Positions 22,240 to 32,270 of a stretch of 64,000 nt of DNA are shown here, one piece after another. The DNA is taken from assembly GCF_900115715.1 (NCBI RefSeq), contig NZ_FOXM01000008.1, positions 62,001 to 126,000 of the forward strand, read 5' to 3'. Each line of letters opens with the position of its first letter. Within the stretch, counting starts at the first letter, position 1. Position numbers and translations under genes: made by a program. The notes under the pieces are model-generated. The model ran no database searches and was not told the origin of the DNA. It was given only the letters and a program-made list of their open reading frames with translations. This stretch comes from Geopseudomonas sagittaria (GTDB lineage Bacteria > Pseudomonadota > Gammaproteobacteria > Pseudomonadales > Pseudomonadaceae).

Positions 22240-22949
22240 GGCGTCGGCTTGGCAGGCGTCGCGGCGCTGGCCGGCTTGCGCGGCGCGCGCGGGGTCGCGG
22301 GCTTGCTCGGGCTGGCCGGCTTGGTCGCGGCAGGGGTCGCCGGGGCACGCTTGCGCGCCGGCTTGGTCGCTGCCGGCGCCGCGGCGATCGGAGCGGCGGG
22401 AGCCGCAGGCTGAGCGGCCGCCTTGCTGGCCGCCGGCGCACGCCGCGTGCGCGGAGGCTTGACCACGGCGGTCGGCGCGGCTGCCGCCGGGGCCGCTGCC
22501 CGTGGAGCGCGCGGCTTGCTGGCGGCGGCCACCTTGGTGCCCTCCACCTCGCGGCGGGCGAGCAGCGCGCCGACCGCTTCCTTGACCTTGCCGACCCCCT
22601 GGGCCAGATGCAGGCTCTGCTCGGCGTCGGCCTTCAGGCCGGCGATGTAGGCACGGGTTTCCGCCTGACGCTGCTTGAGGGTATCGAGCAGCTCCTCGAT
22701 CTCGACGATGCTGGCCCGCGCCCTGGTCTGCGCCTTGGCCTTGCCCTCGGCAGCCGCCGCTTCGAGCCGGGCACCGGCCTTGTGCAGCTTGTCCTGGGCC
22801 TTGCTGCGCTGCTTCTCCAGTTTGGCCAGCAGCTTCTCGGCATCCACCAGCGCCTGACTGCAGGCCTGCTCCAGATGCTCCAGCAGACTGTGGGACAGTT
22901 GCTGCAGCAAGTGCAGCGGGGTGGGGACCGGCTTTTTCCTGGTTGCCAT
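22227..22949 (-). CDS. algP: AlgP, histone H1-like regulatory protein
   Basis: A 240-residue protein in two parts. Residues 1-130 are helical and charged (heptad-like, PhaF/phasin-like: HLLQQLSHSLLEHLEQA...). Residues 130-240 are an Ala/Pro/Lys tail with irregular KPA/AATKPA repeats like eukaryotic histone H1 tails. AlgP (AlgR3) of P. aeruginosa binds DNA and affects algD transcription. The tail is shorter than in many AlgP proteins, and repeat number is known to vary. Its 3' end overlaps the convergent TIGR02444 gene by 13 bp. Confidence 0.9.
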   Translation of the reverse strand: MATRKKPVPTPLHLLQQLSHSLLEHLEQACSQALVDAEKLLAKLEKQRSKAQDKLHKAGARLEAAAAEGKAKAQTRARASIVEIEELLDTLKQRQAETRAYIAGLKADAEQSLHLAQGVGKVKEAVGALLARREVEGTKVAAASKPRAPRAAAPAAAAPTAVVKPPRTRRAPAASKAAAQPAAPAAPIAAAPAATKPARKRAPATPAATKPASPSKPATPRAPRKPASAATPAKPTPQQK

Positions 22950-23047
22950 GAAGACGCCTCCGGGCGATGAGTGTCACCCCATACTAGCCCCCCCGGCGTG
23001 CCACATCCAGACGGACGGCACGTCCACGCCCGGCAGCGGGTCTGCCG

Positions 23048-23506
23048 TCAGGCCGGAGAGGCCTGGCGATGCGCGTTGTGCAGCACCTCGATCAGGCAAT
23101 CCTCCAGCTCGAAGCGCTGCTCCAGCAGCTGGCCGAGGCGCGTCAGCTCGTGAACCAGGCCGGCGCTCTCGCGACAGTCGCCGTTGTCGCAGCGGTCGTT
23201 GAAGTCGAGCATCACCGCGGTGCTGGCCTCGATCTGCGGAAAGACCTTGGCCGCCAGGCTCAGCGCCTGCTCGTCGCCGAAGGCGCGCGCTTCGCTGAGC
23301 AGCTGTTCGTAGATTTCGAAATGGCCGGCGGAGACGTAGTCCATCAGCTGGGCGCAGAAGTCTTCCAGCAGCGGGCCGCTGGCCTGCGGGCGAGCGTTGA
23401 GATCCTGGAAGGCGCTGACCAGCTGGTGCCGGCACTGCAGCCAGCGATCCAGCAGCAGATGAACCCCACCCCAGCGTTCCTGGGCACTGCGACAATTCTC
23501 GAGCAT
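23048..23506 (-). CDS. algQ: AlgQ, Rsd-family anti-sigma-70 regulator
   Basis: A 152-residue helical protein of the Rsd/AlgQ family ([26 protein letters not shown]). Members bind region 4 of RpoD and free RNA polymerase for alternative sigma factors. In P. aeruginosa AlgQ affects alginate and siderophore production. Paired with algP 98 bp downstream, as in other pseudomonads, and functionally parallel to 6S RNA elsewhere in the window. Length is normal. Confidence 0.93.
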   Translation of the reverse strand: MLENCRSAQERWGGVHLLLDRWLQCRHQLVSAFQDLNARPQASGPLLEDFCAQLMDYVSAGHFEIYEQLLSEARAFGDEQALSLAAKVFPQIEASTAVMLDFNDRCDNGDCRESAGLVHELTRLGQLLEQRFELEDCLIEVLHNAHRQASPA

Positions 23507-23559
23507 GGTATTCCTCGCTTCCCGCGTTGGACGATGTTGTTATGCGCAAGGGAAAACGA

Positions 23560-23584
23560 TGCCACCCGGCATCGCCTCAGGCCA
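23560..23584 (-). terminator. Terminator downstream of the DsbB-type gene
   Basis: CGATGCC and GGCATCG (23567-23573, 23578-23584) pair with a 4-nt loop, followed on the minus strand by TTTTCCC. It separates the DsbB gene (stop 124 bp upstream) from algQ and implies that algQ has its own promoter or an attenuated read-through. Confidence 0.65.
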
Positions 23585-23707
23585 TGGCAGGGACCTCCCA
23601 CGGGCAATATCCTGCAGTAGCCAGTACCGGCGAGACTATGCCGGCTGCCTGCCACCAGCAAGCCATCCTCGGGAAAACTTTGATACGGCCGTTTGAGGCC
23701 GCAGCGC

Positions 23708-24199
23708 TCAGTCGCGGCGCAGCAGCTGCAGCAGCGCCACCGCGGCAAAGCCGACGAAGGCCAGCAGGCTCCACTCGGGAATGCTCAGGCCCAGCAGGGT
23801 CCAGGTCACCTCGGCGCAGTCGGCGGTGCCGTGCAGCATCAGGCTCACGATGTCCTGGAATGGCAGCGCCTCCATCATGTACTCGAGGCTCGGCAGGCAG
23901 GCCGGCAGCTGGTCCGCCGGCAGGCCCTGCAGCCAGATCTGCCGGCCGGCCGAGGCGATGCCGGCGGCAGCGAACAGCAGGGTCAGGCCGGCATACAGGC
24001 GCCGACCGAGGCGCTGCGGGCCGTGCATGGCGGCCACCAGGCAGGTCAGGCCGACGCCGATGAACTCGATGCGCTGGACCACGCACAACGGACAGGGCTC
24101 GAGACCCTCGACATGCTCCAGATACAGACCGAAGGCCAGCAGCGCGGCACAGGCGAGGAAAATGAGGAAATTCAGCAGGCGGGGGTTGGCCAGCGGCAT
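23708..24199 (-). CDS. dsbH: DsbB/DsbH-type disulfide oxidase
   Basis: A 163-residue inner-membrane protein with four hydrophobic helices. The first periplasmic loop has the redox pair CPLC (near residues 36-39), and the second loop has cysteines in PACLPSLEYM and HGTADCAEV. DsbB re-oxidises periplasmic DsbA and passes electrons to ubiquinone. Pseudomonads have two such proteins; the one beside hemY is usually called DsbH or DsbB2, which fits this position. The ATG at 24199 has GGAG upstream. Confidence 0.88.
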   Translation of the reverse strand: MPLANPRLLNFLIFLACAALLAFGLYLEHVEGLEPCPLCVVQRIEFIGVGLTCLVAAMHGPQRLGRRLYAGLTLLFAAAGIASAGRQIWLQGLPADQLPACLPSLEYMMEALPFQDIVSLMLHGTADCAEVTWTLLGLSIPEWSLLAFVGFAAVALLQLLRRD

Positions 24200-24328
24200 G
24201 GCGGCTCCGGAGGGAGGAAACAGAAGGCCGCTACGGTAGAGGAAAGCCGGGCGGGCTTTCAAGGCTGCCCACCCGGCGGGTGCCGACGACCGTCGCGCGA
24301 AACGTGCCGTCCGTCACCTTCAGCCCGT

Positions 24329-25549
24329 TCAGCGCCCCGGCTGCGGCAGGGCCGGCAGCTCGCGGGCGAGCAGGCCGAAGCCTTCCTGGAGCAGACGGTT
24401 GCTGCGCTCCACCTCGCCGAGACGGGTCAGCAGCCGCGCCAGCTCGCCATAGGTTTCGGCGCTGCGCTCCAGGCGCAGGCTGTGCTCGAAGTAGTCGCGC
24501 GCCTTGCCCCACAGCTGGTTGCGCAGGGCCAGACGACCGAGGCAGAGCAGCAGGCCGGGATGCTCGGGATGCGCCTTCAGCCAGGCCTCCGCGCTGGCCA
24601 GCTGGCGGGCCGGCTCGCGCCCCTCGGCCAGGCCGTAGAGATGGGCCAGACGCGCGTCGAACTGGCTCTTGAGCGCGCCACGCAGCACTTCCTCGGCCTC
24701 GCTGCCGGCGCCCAGTCGCAGCAGCTGCTCGGCGTAGCAGGCCACCAGCGCCGGCGTCTGCCGCGCCGCCTGCGGCAGCTGCTGCCAGGCTTGCTGCAGC
24801 GCCGCCAGCGGCCGCTCGTCGCTCTGCGCCGCCCGAGCCAGCAGCGCGCTGCGCGCCTGCAGCTCCAGGGCGTCCAACTCGCCGTCCTTGAGCAGCTGCT
24901 GGCGGCGCAGGTCGGGCAGCAGCTCGCCCAGCGCCGCCCAGTTGCCGAGGCGCAGGTGCAACTGCTGCAGCAGGCGCAGAGCGAGGGGGTGGCGCGGGTG
25001 CTTGTCACGCACCGGCTGCAGCGTGGCCACCGCTCGCTCGTCCTCGCCGCGCGCCATCAGCAGCTGGGCCTGGGCCAGCGCGACCGCCACCGCAGCCTTC
25101 GGCTCGCGCAGGCGGGCCTGTTCGAGCAGCTGGTCGGCGGTGGCATGCTCGCCCAGCTCGCTGGCCGCGCGGGCGGCCGCCAGGTAGGCCACCAGCGGCT
25201 GCGGACTGTGCTCGGCAGCCCGACGCAGCAGGCGCAGGGCATGCGCCCAGCGTCCGGCGGCGAGCTCGAGCAACCCGCGCTGGGCGGCCAGCTGCACCCG
25301 CCGCGAGCGGTTGCGCCCCGACCAGGGATTGACCAGCCGTCCCGAGGCGCCCATCAGGCCGAGCAGCAGGCGCATGCCATAGAGCAGCGCCCACAGCGCG
25401 GCACCGAGGGCGAGAAACACCCACAGGCTGGACTCGTAGCGAAAGCCCTTCCAGGCGATCAGCACGTAGCCGGCATGCTCGGCCACTGCCAGACCGAGCA
25501 GGGCGGCGACGAGGATGGCCAGCAGGAACAGCAGGAAGGTCCGGTTCAT
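24329..25549 (-). CDS. hemY: HemY-type TPR membrane protein
   Basis: A 406-residue protein with two N-terminal membrane helices (about 5-25 and 40-60) and a cytoplasmic helical repeat domain of TPR type (about 90-400). It belongs to the proteobacterial HemY family encoded with hemC/hemD/hemX. Its role in haem metabolism is presumed from this linkage; it is not the Gram-positive protoporphyrinogen oxidase of the same name. The ATG overlaps the hemX stop (ATGA), so translation is coupled. Confidence 0.92.
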   Translation of the reverse strand: MNRTFLLFLLAILVAALLGLAVAEHAGYVLIAWKGFRYESSLWVFLALGAALWALLYGMRLLLGLMGASGRLVNPWSGRNRSRRVQLAAQRGLLELAAGRWAHALRLLRRAAEHSPQPLVAYLAAARAASELGEHATADQLLEQARLREPKAAVAVALAQAQLLMARGEDERAVATLQPVRDKHPRHPLALRLLQQLHLRLGNWAALGELLPDLRRQQLLKDGELDALELQARSALLARAAQSDERPLAALQQAWQQLPQAARQTPALVACYAEQLLRLGAGSEAEEVLRGALKSQFDARLAHLYGLAEGREPARQLASAEAWLKAHPEHPGLLLCLGRLALRNQLWGKARDYFEHSLRLERSAETYGELARLLTRLGEVERSNRLLQEGFGLLARELPALPQPGR

Positions 25550-26790
25550 GCTCCGCCCTCCTGCGCCGCTTCGCCGGGCGCCGGCGCGGATTCGGATTCG
25601 GATTCAGGTTCACCCTCGGCGGGCGCCGTCTCCGCCGGCGCGGCGGCCGGTGCCGCCTTGAGCGCGCCCGGTTCGCCCGCCGGAGCGGCCGCTTCCAGCT
25701 CGGCACGGGCGCGCTGCGCGAGGTAGGCCTGCAGGGCACTCAGCGCCGGGGTCAGGTCGGGCAGCTCCTGGGCCACCGGCTGGCCGGCCAGCTGGCCTAG
25801 CCGCTGGTAGAGCGCCTGGTTTTCCGGGGTATCCAGACCGAAGTAGCGCTGCAGCACTGCACGTCCCTGCTCCAGGGCGCCCTGGTAGACCTGCGGCTGG
25901 GCATGCAGCGCGGCCCACTGGGCCTGTTCGAGGGCCAGGCGCAGGGTCAGGCGCAACTGCTCGAGGGTCTGTCCGGCGAGCAGCGGCTTGACCTCGTCGC
26001 TAGCGGTGAACTCGAGGCGCACGAAACCGCTCAGGCGCTGCCACCAGTCGGCCCACACGCTGGCGCCATCGCCCTCGGCGACCTGCGCCGCGGCGGGCAC
26101 GCCGCTGCCTTGCTGCGCCTGGAACTGCGGCTGGCGGGTATTCAGGCGCGCCGCCTGCTCACCGAGCGCGCCGAGCTGCAGGAACAGCCCGGTGCGGTCG
26201 ATCACCGGCAGGGCCTGCAGGGCCTCCAGGCTGCCCACCAGCCGCTCGCGGACGGCGAAGGCAGCGGGATCGTCGTGATCGCGGAGGATCTGGTCGGCCG
26301 CGCTGACCAGGAAGCGCGCGCTGCCGACATCCTGCAGCGCCGACAGGCGCAGGCTGGCCAGGCGCAGCAGGTGCTCGGCCTCGGCCAGACGCCATTCCTG
26401 GCGGCTGGCGCCGAGCACGTTGTCGACCCGCTCGCTCAGCTGCTGCTGGCCGGCCTGCAGCTCGGCCAGCAAGCGGCGGCGCTCCTCCAGTTCGTCCGGT
26501 GACGGCAGACGGGACAGCTGATGGCTCATCACCAGGTCACGTTCGGCCAGCCCCAGGGTCTGGGTACGCGCCTCCTCCAGACGGGTCTGCTGCTGTTCGG
26601 CGGCGGTCTGCAGGCTGCGCACCTGCCACAGGCTCCAGCCGGCCACCAGCAGACCGCCGGCGCCCAGCAGCAGGGCCAGCAGCGGCAGCGCGCGGCCATT
26701 GCGCGACGCCACCTGCCGCGGCGCCACGGGGGTGGCGCTCGGCGCGGTCGCGGCGGAGGCTTGTTCGGTTTGCGGGGCGGGGTCGGTCAC
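25546..26790 (-). CDS. hemX: HemX-type membrane protein
   Basis: A 414-residue protein starting at GTG 26790 with AAGGATG 7 bp upstream. One membrane helix (near residues 35-55) is followed by a long coiled coil (about 60-115) and an alpha-helical periplasmic domain. The last ~45 residues are an Ala/Pro/Glu tail with an SESESES run. It resembles proteobacterial HemX, once called a uroporphyrinogen methyltransferase because of the operon but lacking methyltransferase motifs. A scaffold role with HemY is plausible but unproven. Confidence 0.92.
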   Translation of the reverse strand: MTDPAPQTEQASAATAPSATPVAPRQVASRNGRALPLLALLLGAGGLLVAGWSLWQVRSLQTAAEQQQTRLEEARTQTLGLAERDLVMSHQLSRLPSPDELEERRRLLAELQAGQQQLSERVDNVLGASRQEWRLAEAEHLLRLASLRLSALQDVGSARFLVSAADQILRDHDDPAAFAVRERLVGSLEALQALPVIDRTGLFLQLGALGEQAARLNTRQPQFQAQQGSGVPAAAQVAEGDGASVWADWWQRLSGFVRLEFTASDEVKPLLAGQTLEQLRLTLRLALEQAQWAALHAQPQVYQGALEQGRAVLQRYFGLDTPENQALYQRLGQLAGQPVAQELPDLTPALSALQAYLAQRARAELEAAAPAGEPGALKAAPAAAPAETAPAEGEPESESESAPAPGEAAQEGGA

Positions 26791-26816
26791 GTCGGCATCC
26801 TTTTGATCGGTTTACA

Positions 26817-26838
26817 CGGCCGGCAGCGCTGCCGGCCG
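26817..26838 (-). terminator. GC-rich palindrome between hemD and hemX
   Basis: A perfect 22-bp palindrome (CGGCCGGCAGC and its complement) fills the 51-bp gap between hemD and hemX. It has no T-tract on the minus strand, so it is more likely a partial terminator, processing site or mRNA-stabilising hairpin separating hemCD from hemXY. Confidence 0.45.
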
Positions 26839-26841
26839 CTC

Positions 26842-27615
26842 TCAGCGTTCCATGGCGCCGGTTTCGGCCGCCAGTTGCGCCAGCAGGGCCGCAGCGCTGG
26901 CCCCGCGGCAGTCTCGTACATCCAGGGCGCCGGCCTCGCGCGCCAGCGCCGCCACCCGCGGGCTGGGCACGAACAGCGGCAGCCGCGCCAGAGCCGGCCA
27001 GTCGTCGCCGGCCAGCTGGCGCAGATGGCTCAGGCCCTCGCCGCTGCTGACCACCAGGCCATTCAGCGCGTGCTCGCGCACCGCCTGCAGCAGGCTGCCG
27101 GCGGGGTATTCCGGCAGGCGCCGCCGGTACAGGGAAAGATAGTCCACGGCGACGCCGCGCTCGCGCAAGCGTTCGCCCAGCCAGTCGCGCCCACCCTCGC
27201 CGCGCAGGATCAGCAGCCGCGGGTTGGGCACGTCGATGGCCTGCTGCAAGGCGGGCAGCGCCAGCAGCGCCTCGCTGTCGTCGCCGCTGTCCGGCCAGCT
27301 GGCCTCCAGGCCGTAGCCCTCGAGCAGCGCGCCGGTGGCGGCGCCGACGGCGAACCAGCGCTGGCGCGCCGGCGGCAGCGGCCAGTAGCGGTCGAGCAAC
27401 GCGAGGCCGAGGCGCGCGGCCGGCTTGCTGACCACCACCACCGCGCAGTAGCGATCGAGGTCGAGGAACAGCGTGCGCTGCTCCGGCGTTTCCGCCAGCG
27501 CCTCGATCTCCAGCAGCGGCAGGCAGTGGCCGAAGACGCCCTGCGCCGCCAGCGTCTGCGCCAGCGCGGCGCAGTCCTCGGCCGGGCGGGTCAGCAGCAG
27601 GCGCCAGCCGGTCAC
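26842..27615 (-). CDS. hemD: HemD, uroporphyrinogen-III synthase
   Basis: A 257-residue enzyme that cyclises hydroxymethylbilane with ring-D inversion. Sequence conservation in HemD is low, but the N-terminal [17 protein letters not shown] and [11 protein letters not shown] segments and its place after hemC are convincing. The start is the GTG at 27615, overlapping the hemC stop as GTGA (coupled translation). Acts in the cytoplasm directly after HemC. Confidence 0.92.
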   Translation of the reverse strand: MTGWRLLLTRPAEDCAALAQTLAAQGVFGHCLPLLEIEALAETPEQRTLFLDLDRYCAVVVVSKPAARLGLALLDRYWPLPPARQRWFAVGAATGALLEGYGLEASWPDSGDDSEALLALPALQQAIDVPNPRLLILRGEGGRDWLGERLRERGVAVDYLSLYRRRLPEYPAGSLLQAVREHALNGLVVSSGEGLSHLRQLAGDDWPALARLPLFVPSPRVAALAREAGALDVRDCRGASAAALLAQLAAETGAMER

Positions 27616-28550
27616 TGCGCAGCGGCCTCGCCATAGACCTCGGCGAGGATACGCGCGGCGCCCTGGGCCAGCAGCGCCTCGGCCACCTGCACGCCGAGGG
27701 CCTCGGCCTGAGCGCGCGGCGCGCGGGCTTCGGCACGCAGCAGCAGGCCGCCGTCGGGCTGGCCGACCAGGCCGCGCAGCCACAGCTCATCGCCCTCGAG
27801 CAGCGCGTAGCAGGCGATCGGCACCTGGCAGCCGCCATTGAGACGCTTGTTCAGCGCGCGCTCGGCGCTCACCCGGTCGCTGGTGTCGGCGTGGTGCAGC
27901 GGCGCCAGCAGGGCGTGCACCTCGGCATCCGCCGTGCGGCACTCGATGCCCACCGCGCCCTGGCCGCCGGCCGGCAGGCTGTCCTCGGCACTGATGAAGG
28001 CGCGGATGCGCGCCTCGAAGCCGAGGCGGATCAGCCCGGCGGCGGCGAGGATGATGGCGTCGTACTCGCCGGCGTCCAGCTTGGCCAGGCGGGTGTTGAC
28101 GTTGCCGCGCAGGAACTGGATCTTCAGGTCGGGGCGGCGCGCCAGCAGCTGGGCCTGGCGGCGCAGGCTGGAGGTGCCGACCACGCTGCCGGCGGGCAGC
28201 GCATCGAGACTGGCGAAGGTATTGGAGACGAAGGCGTCGCGCGGGTCTTCGCGCTCGCAGATGCAGTACAAGCCCAGGCCCTCCGGGAAGTCCATCGGCA
28301 CGTCCTTCATCGAGTGCACGGCGATGTCGGCTTCATTCTCCAGCAGGGCGGTTTCCAGCTCCTTGACGAACAGACCCTTGCCACCGATCTTCGCCAGCGG
28401 CGCATCGAGCAGTTTGTCGCCGCGACTGACCATCGGCACCAGGCTGACGGTCAGTCCCGGATGGGCCTGTTCCAGGCGGGCCTTGACGTGTTCGGCCTGC
28501 CACAGGGCGAGGGCACTCTTGCGGGTGGCAATGCGGATTTCGCGGGACAT
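27612..28550 (-). CDS. hemC: HemC, hydroxymethylbilane synthase
   Basis: A 312-residue porphobilinogen deaminase that joins four porphobilinogens. The N-terminal [15 protein letters not shown], the VHSMKDVP segment and the dipyrromethane-cofactor cysteine in [12 protein letters not shown] (near residue 242) are all present. The start ATG at 28550 matches the family N-terminus. First gene of hemC-hemD-hemX-hemY; algR lies 159 bp upstream on the same strand. Confidence 0.96.
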   Translation of the reverse strand: MSREIRIATRKSALALWQAEHVKARLEQAHPGLTVSLVPMVSRGDKLLDAPLAKIGGKGLFVKELETALLENEADIAVHSMKDVPMDFPEGLGLYCICEREDPRDAFVSNTFASLDALPAGSVVGTSSLRRQAQLLARRPDLKIQFLRGNVNTRLAKLDAGEYDAIILAAAGLIRLGFEARIRAFISAEDSLPAGGQGAVGIECRTADAEVHALLAPLHHADTSDRVSAERALNKRLNGGCQVPIACYALLEGDELWLRGLVGQPDGGLLLRAEARAPRAQAEALGVQVAEALLAQGAARILAEVYGEAAAQ

Positions 28551-28709
28551 GGGCAATTCCAGAAGCAGATGGACTGCCGCGATGATAACAGGCTCGGGGC
28601 CGAGGCTGGATTGGCCGGGGGGATGGAAAAGCACGCCTCATCACGTGCCGCTTGCGCCCCGCGCGCCCAAGCACCCCGCGACAGGCAGGACGCCCCGGCA
28701 GCTCAGCCC

Positions 28710-29453
28710 TCAGAGCTGGTTCATCAGCTTGCGCACCCCGGCCACATGGCGACGGCTGACGGTCAGCGCCTCGTCGCCGAGGCCGCGCAGGTACAGCTGA
28801 AAGTGCCCCATCGGCGTGCGCTGCAGGCGCTCGATGCGCGAGCGGGCGACCAGCGCGTTGCGGTGGATGCGCACGAAGCGCTCGCCGAACTCGTCCTCCA
28901 GCGCCTTCAGCGGCTCGTCGAGCAGCACCTCGCCGTGCTCGTGGCGCAGGGTCACGTACTTGTGATCGGCGATGAAGTAGATCACCTGTTCCAGCGGGAT
29001 CAGGTCGATGCCCTTGCGGGTGCGCGCGCCGATGTGGCTGCGCGGTGCGCCATGCTCCTCGGCCGGACGGGTCAGCGCCGCCAGCTGCATGCGGTTGGGC
29101 CGCTCGGCCTTCTTCAGCGCCTCCTCCAGCGCCTCGGGACGCACCGGCTTGACCAGGTAGCCGACCGCGCTGACCTGGAAGGCCTCGAGGGCGAATTCGT
29201 CGTGGGCGGTGCAGAAGATCACCGCCGGCGGGGCTTCGCGCTCGCACAGCCGCGCCGCCACCTGCAGCCCGTCCAGACCGGGCATGCGGATATCCAGCAG
29301 CACGATGTCCGGCCTGAGGCTGTCGATCAGCGTCAGCGCCTCTTCGCCGTTGCTGGCCAGCGGCTCGAGCACGCGATAGCCATCCAGTTGCCCGACCATC
29401 CGGGCCAGGCGCTCGCGCGCCAGGGGTTCATCGTCGACGATCAGGACATTCAT
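28710..29453 (-). CDS. algR: AlgR, LytTR-type response regulator
   Basis: A 247-residue response regulator. The receiver domain has the acidic pair DD at 7-8, phosphorylation site Asp54 in VLLDIRMPG and the KPVR lysine near 107. The LytTR DNA-binding domain covers about 140-245 (HRNALVARSRIERL, VSRRHVAGVRKLM). In P. aeruginosa AlgR controls alginate, twitching motility, rhamnolipids and other virulence traits. The ATG at 29453 overlaps the algZ stop by 4 bp (ATGA). Confidence 0.96.
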   Translation of the reverse strand: MNVLIVDDEPLARERLARMVGQLDGYRVLEPLASNGEEALTLIDSLRPDIVLLDIRMPGLDGLQVAARLCEREAPPAVIFCTAHDEFALEAFQVSAVGYLVKPVRPEALEEALKKAERPNRMQLAALTRPAEEHGAPRSHIGARTRKGIDLIPLEQVIYFIADHKYVTLRHEHGEVLLDEPLKALEDEFGERFVRIHRNALVARSRIERLQRTPMGHFQLYLRGLGDEALTVSRRHVAGVRKLMNQL

Positions 29454-30529
29454 GATGCTCTGGCTTCCTGCGTAGGTCTTGCACAAGCATAGCGTAGACA
29501 GGTGAAGTGCCGTCCGTCACGGCGCTCGATGTTCAGACCGGCCTCTGGCCCGAAAAGTGCCGCAAGGCGTGCCTGGATATTGCCCAGCGCCAAGCGGGTG
29601 CCGCCCGACTCGGCCGCCTCCTCCGCCGCCAGCGGATTGCTGACGCACAGTTCGAACAGGCCAGCGTGGTAGCTGGCCCGCACCTCGACCCGGCCGCCGT
29701 CGATGCGCGGCTGGATGCCGTGGATGATGGCGTTCTCCAGCAGCGGCTGCAGGGTCAGCTGCGGGATCGGCAGGTCGTCCGGCACGCCGTCGATGCGCCA
29801 GTCCAACTGCAGCCGGTCGCCCAGGCGGTACTGCTCGATCGACAGGTAGCGCCGCGCCAGGGCCAGCTCTTCGCGCCAGGCCACCAGGCTGCCCGGCCTG
29901 GCCAGGCTGGCGCGGAACAGGTCGGAGAGGTCGAGCACCGCCAGCTCGGCCTTGTCCGGATCGCTGGCGATCAGGCTGGCGATGCTGTTCAGGCTGTTGA
30001 ACAGGAAGTGCGGACGGATGCGCGCCTGCAGCGCCTCCAGGCGCGCGCGCAGCTCGGCCTGCTGCTGGCGCCGCCACTGGCTCTGCAGGTAGAAGTAGCG
30101 CAGCACCAGCCCGGACATGATCAGCGCGATCAGGCCGTGGCGCAGGTACAGGTTGAGCTGGCCCTCCTGGGGGCGCGGCACGGACAGCCCGAACCAGCCG
30201 GCCGCCCAGGTGCAGGCCAGGGTCAGCGCCACCACCAGCGCGCCGCAGAGGATGCCGGCCAGCGCCTGCGGCAGGCCCATCAGCCAGGGGCGCAGCCGGC
30301 ACAGCGCCGCCGCCGAGAGCAGCACCAGCCACTGCACGAACAGCGAGGTCAGCGCCAAGCGCACCCAGTCGAAGGATGGCTGCAGCGGCTCGGCCAGCAC
30401 CAGCACCAGCACCAGCAGCTCGGCGAGCAGCACCAGGCTGAGCAGCGCCTCGGGCGCGCACAGTTCGGGCAGGAAGAAGTCGTCGGACGAGGCCGGCGGT
30501 CGGGTGCCGGCAAACCAGGATTTGCGCAT
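29450..30529 (-). CDS. algZ: AlgZ/FimS, LytS-type sensor kinase
   Basis: A 359-residue membrane sensor. Four N-terminal hydrophobic segments (about 25-150) precede the His_kinase domain, whose phosphoacceptor lies in [13 protein letters not shown] (His near 177), and an ATPase domain with [10 protein letters not shown]. Like other FimS proteins it lacks the classical HK N/G-box layout. It forms a two-component system with the coupled AlgR. Chosen start ATG 30529; the Shine-Dalgarno is weak. Divergent from argH. Confidence 0.94.
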   Translation of the reverse strand: MRKSWFAGTRPPASSDDFFLPELCAPEALLSLVLLAELLVLVLVLAEPLQPSFDWVRLALTSLFVQWLVLLSAAALCRLRPWLMGLPQALAGILCGALVVALTLACTWAAGWFGLSVPRPQEGQLNLYLRHGLIALIMSGLVLRYFYLQSQWRRQQQAELRARLEALQARIRPHFLFNSLNSIASLIASDPDKAELAVLDLSDLFRASLARPGSLVAWREELALARRYLSIEQYRLGDRLQLDWRIDGVPDDLPIPQLTLQPLLENAIIHGIQPRIDGGRVEVRASYHAGLFELCVSNPLAAEEAAESGGTRLALGNIQARLAALFGPEAGLNIERRDGRHFTCLRYACARPTQEARAS

Positions 30530-30717
30530 CCGGCCAGTGTCCGCCGCGACCGTTCGTCCGGCAAGCCCGCAGCGCAGCAGGCGGTGACCTGGATCACCGA
30601 AAGGCCGCCAGCGCCGCGTATCGCCGACACCGGGTTTTGCCGGGCGAGCTGGTATCATGCCGGGCACACGCCCCGCGGGGCCTCCGTCCTTTGCATGAAC
30701 ACAGCACGAGACACCTG

Positions 30718-32112
30718 ATGAGCAGCGAAAAAACCAACCAGTCCTGGGGCGGCCGGTTCAGCGAACCGGTCGATGCCTTCGTCGCCCGCTTCACCGCTTC
30801 CGTCGACTTCGACAAGCGCCTGTATCGCCACGACATCATGGGCTCGATCGCCCACGCCACCATGCTGGAGCAGGCCGGCGTGCTGACCGCCGCCGAGCGC
30901 GACGCGATCATCGCCGGTCTGCAGCAGATCCAGGTCGAGATCGAGGCCGGCCAGTTCGACTGGCGCGTCGATCTGGAAGACGTGCACATGAACATCGAGG
31001 CGCGCCTGACCGACCGCATCGGCATCACCGGCAAGAAGCTGCACACCGGCCGCTCGCGCAACGACCAGGTGGCCACCGACATCCGCCTGTGGCTGCGCGA
31101 CGAGATCGACGTGATCCTCGCCGAGATCACCCGTCTGCAAGAAGGCCTGCTGGCCCAGGCCGAGCAGCACGCCGAGGTGATCATGCCCGGCTTCACCCAC
31201 CTGCAGACCGCCCAGCCGGTGAGCTTCGGCCACCACCTGCTGGCCTGGTTCGAGATGCTCTCGCGCGACTACGAGCGCCTGGTCGACTGCCGCAAGCGGG
31301 TCAACCGCATGCCGCTCGGCTCCGCCGCGCTGGCCGGCACCACCTACCCGATCCAGCGCGAGATCACCTGCCAGCTGCTCGGCTTCGAGGCCATCGGCGG
31401 CAACTCGCTGGACGGCGTGTCGGATCGCGACTTCGCCATCGAATTCTGCGCCGCCGCCTCGCTGGCGATGATGCACCTGTCGCGCTTCTCCGAAGAGCTG
31501 GTGCTGTGGACTTCCGCGCAGTTCAACTTCATCGAGCTGCCCGACCGCTTCTGCACCGGCTCGTCGATCATGCCGCAGAAGAAGAACCCGGACGTGCCCG
31601 AGCTGGTGCGCGGCAAGAGCGGCCGCGTGTTCGGCGCGCTGATGGGCCTGCTGACCCTGATGAAGGGCCAGCCGCTGGCCTACAACAAGGACAACCAGGA
31701 GGACAAGGAGCCACTGTTCGACGCCGCCGACACCCTGCGCGACTCCCTGCGCGCCTTCGCCGACATGATCCCGGCGCTCAAGCCGCGCGTCGAGGTGATG
31801 CGCGAGGCGGCCCGCCGCGGCTTCTCCACCGCCACGGATCTCGCCGACTACCTGGTGCGCAAGGGCCTGCCGTTCCGCGACTGCCACGAGATCGTCGGCC
31901 ACGCGGTGAAGTACGGCGTGGCGACCGGCAAGGACCTGGCCGAGATGTCGCTGGACGAGCTGCGCCAGTTCAGCGACCAGATCGGCGACGACGTGTTCGC
32001 CGTGCTGACCCTGGAAGGCTCGGTCAACGCCCGCGACCATATCGGCGGCACCGCGCCCAACCAGGTGCGCGCCGCCGTGGCCCGCGGCCAGGCCCTGCTG
32101 GCCAGCCGCTGA
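30718..32112 (+). CDS. argH: Argininosuccinate lyase ArgH
   Basis: A 464-residue fumarase/aspartase-superfamily lyase that splits argininosuccinate into arginine and fumarate. Signatures include [12 protein letters not shown], the [13 protein letters not shown] region with the catalytic His and the family fingerprint [12 protein letters not shown] near residue 281. The ATG at 30718 is preceded by GAGACACCTG. Divergent from algZ by 188 bp, as in P. aeruginosa. Confidence 0.97.
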   Translation: MSSEKTNQSWGGRFSEPVDAFVARFTASVDFDKRLYRHDIMGSIAHATMLEQAGVLTAAERDAIIAGLQQIQVEIEAGQFDWRVDLEDVHMNIEARLTDRIGITGKKLHTGRSRNDQVATDIRLWLRDEIDVILAEITRLQEGLLAQAEQHAEVIMPGFTHLQTAQPVSFGHHLLAWFEMLSRDYERLVDCRKRVNRMPLGSAALAGTTYPIQREITCQLLGFEAIGGNSLDGVSDRDFAIEFCAAASLAMMHLSRFSEELVLWTSAQFNFIELPDRFCTGSSIMPQKKNPDVPELVRGKSGRVFGALMGLLTLMKGQPLAYNKDNQEDKEPLFDAADTLRDSLRAFADMIPALKPRVEVMREAARRGFSTATDLADYLVRKGLPFRDCHEIVGHAVKYGVATGKDLAEMSLDELRQFSDQIGDDVFAVLTLEGSVNARDHIGGTAPNQVRAAVARGQALLASR

Positions 32113-32140
32113 GCAGGTAGCGCCGGCATTCGCACTTGCC

Positions 32141-32162
32141 CCCTCTCCCCTCGGGGAGAGGG
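32141..32162 (+). terminator. Hairpin after argH
   Basis: CCCTCTCCCC pairs with GGGGAGAGGG 28 bp past the argH stop. Similar CCCTCTCCCC-TCGGGGAGAGGG elements are common gene-end repeats in pseudomonads. There is no T-tract, so efficiency is uncertain. Confidence 0.5.
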
Positions 32163-32270
32163 CCGGGGTGAGGGGGAAACCCGCGCGACGGCCGAGCGCG
32201 ACCAACGAGCGCTTGCCGCCCTCACCATCGGCGGGTTATGAAGGAGCCATCAGCTGCTCCGGAGCCCGCC

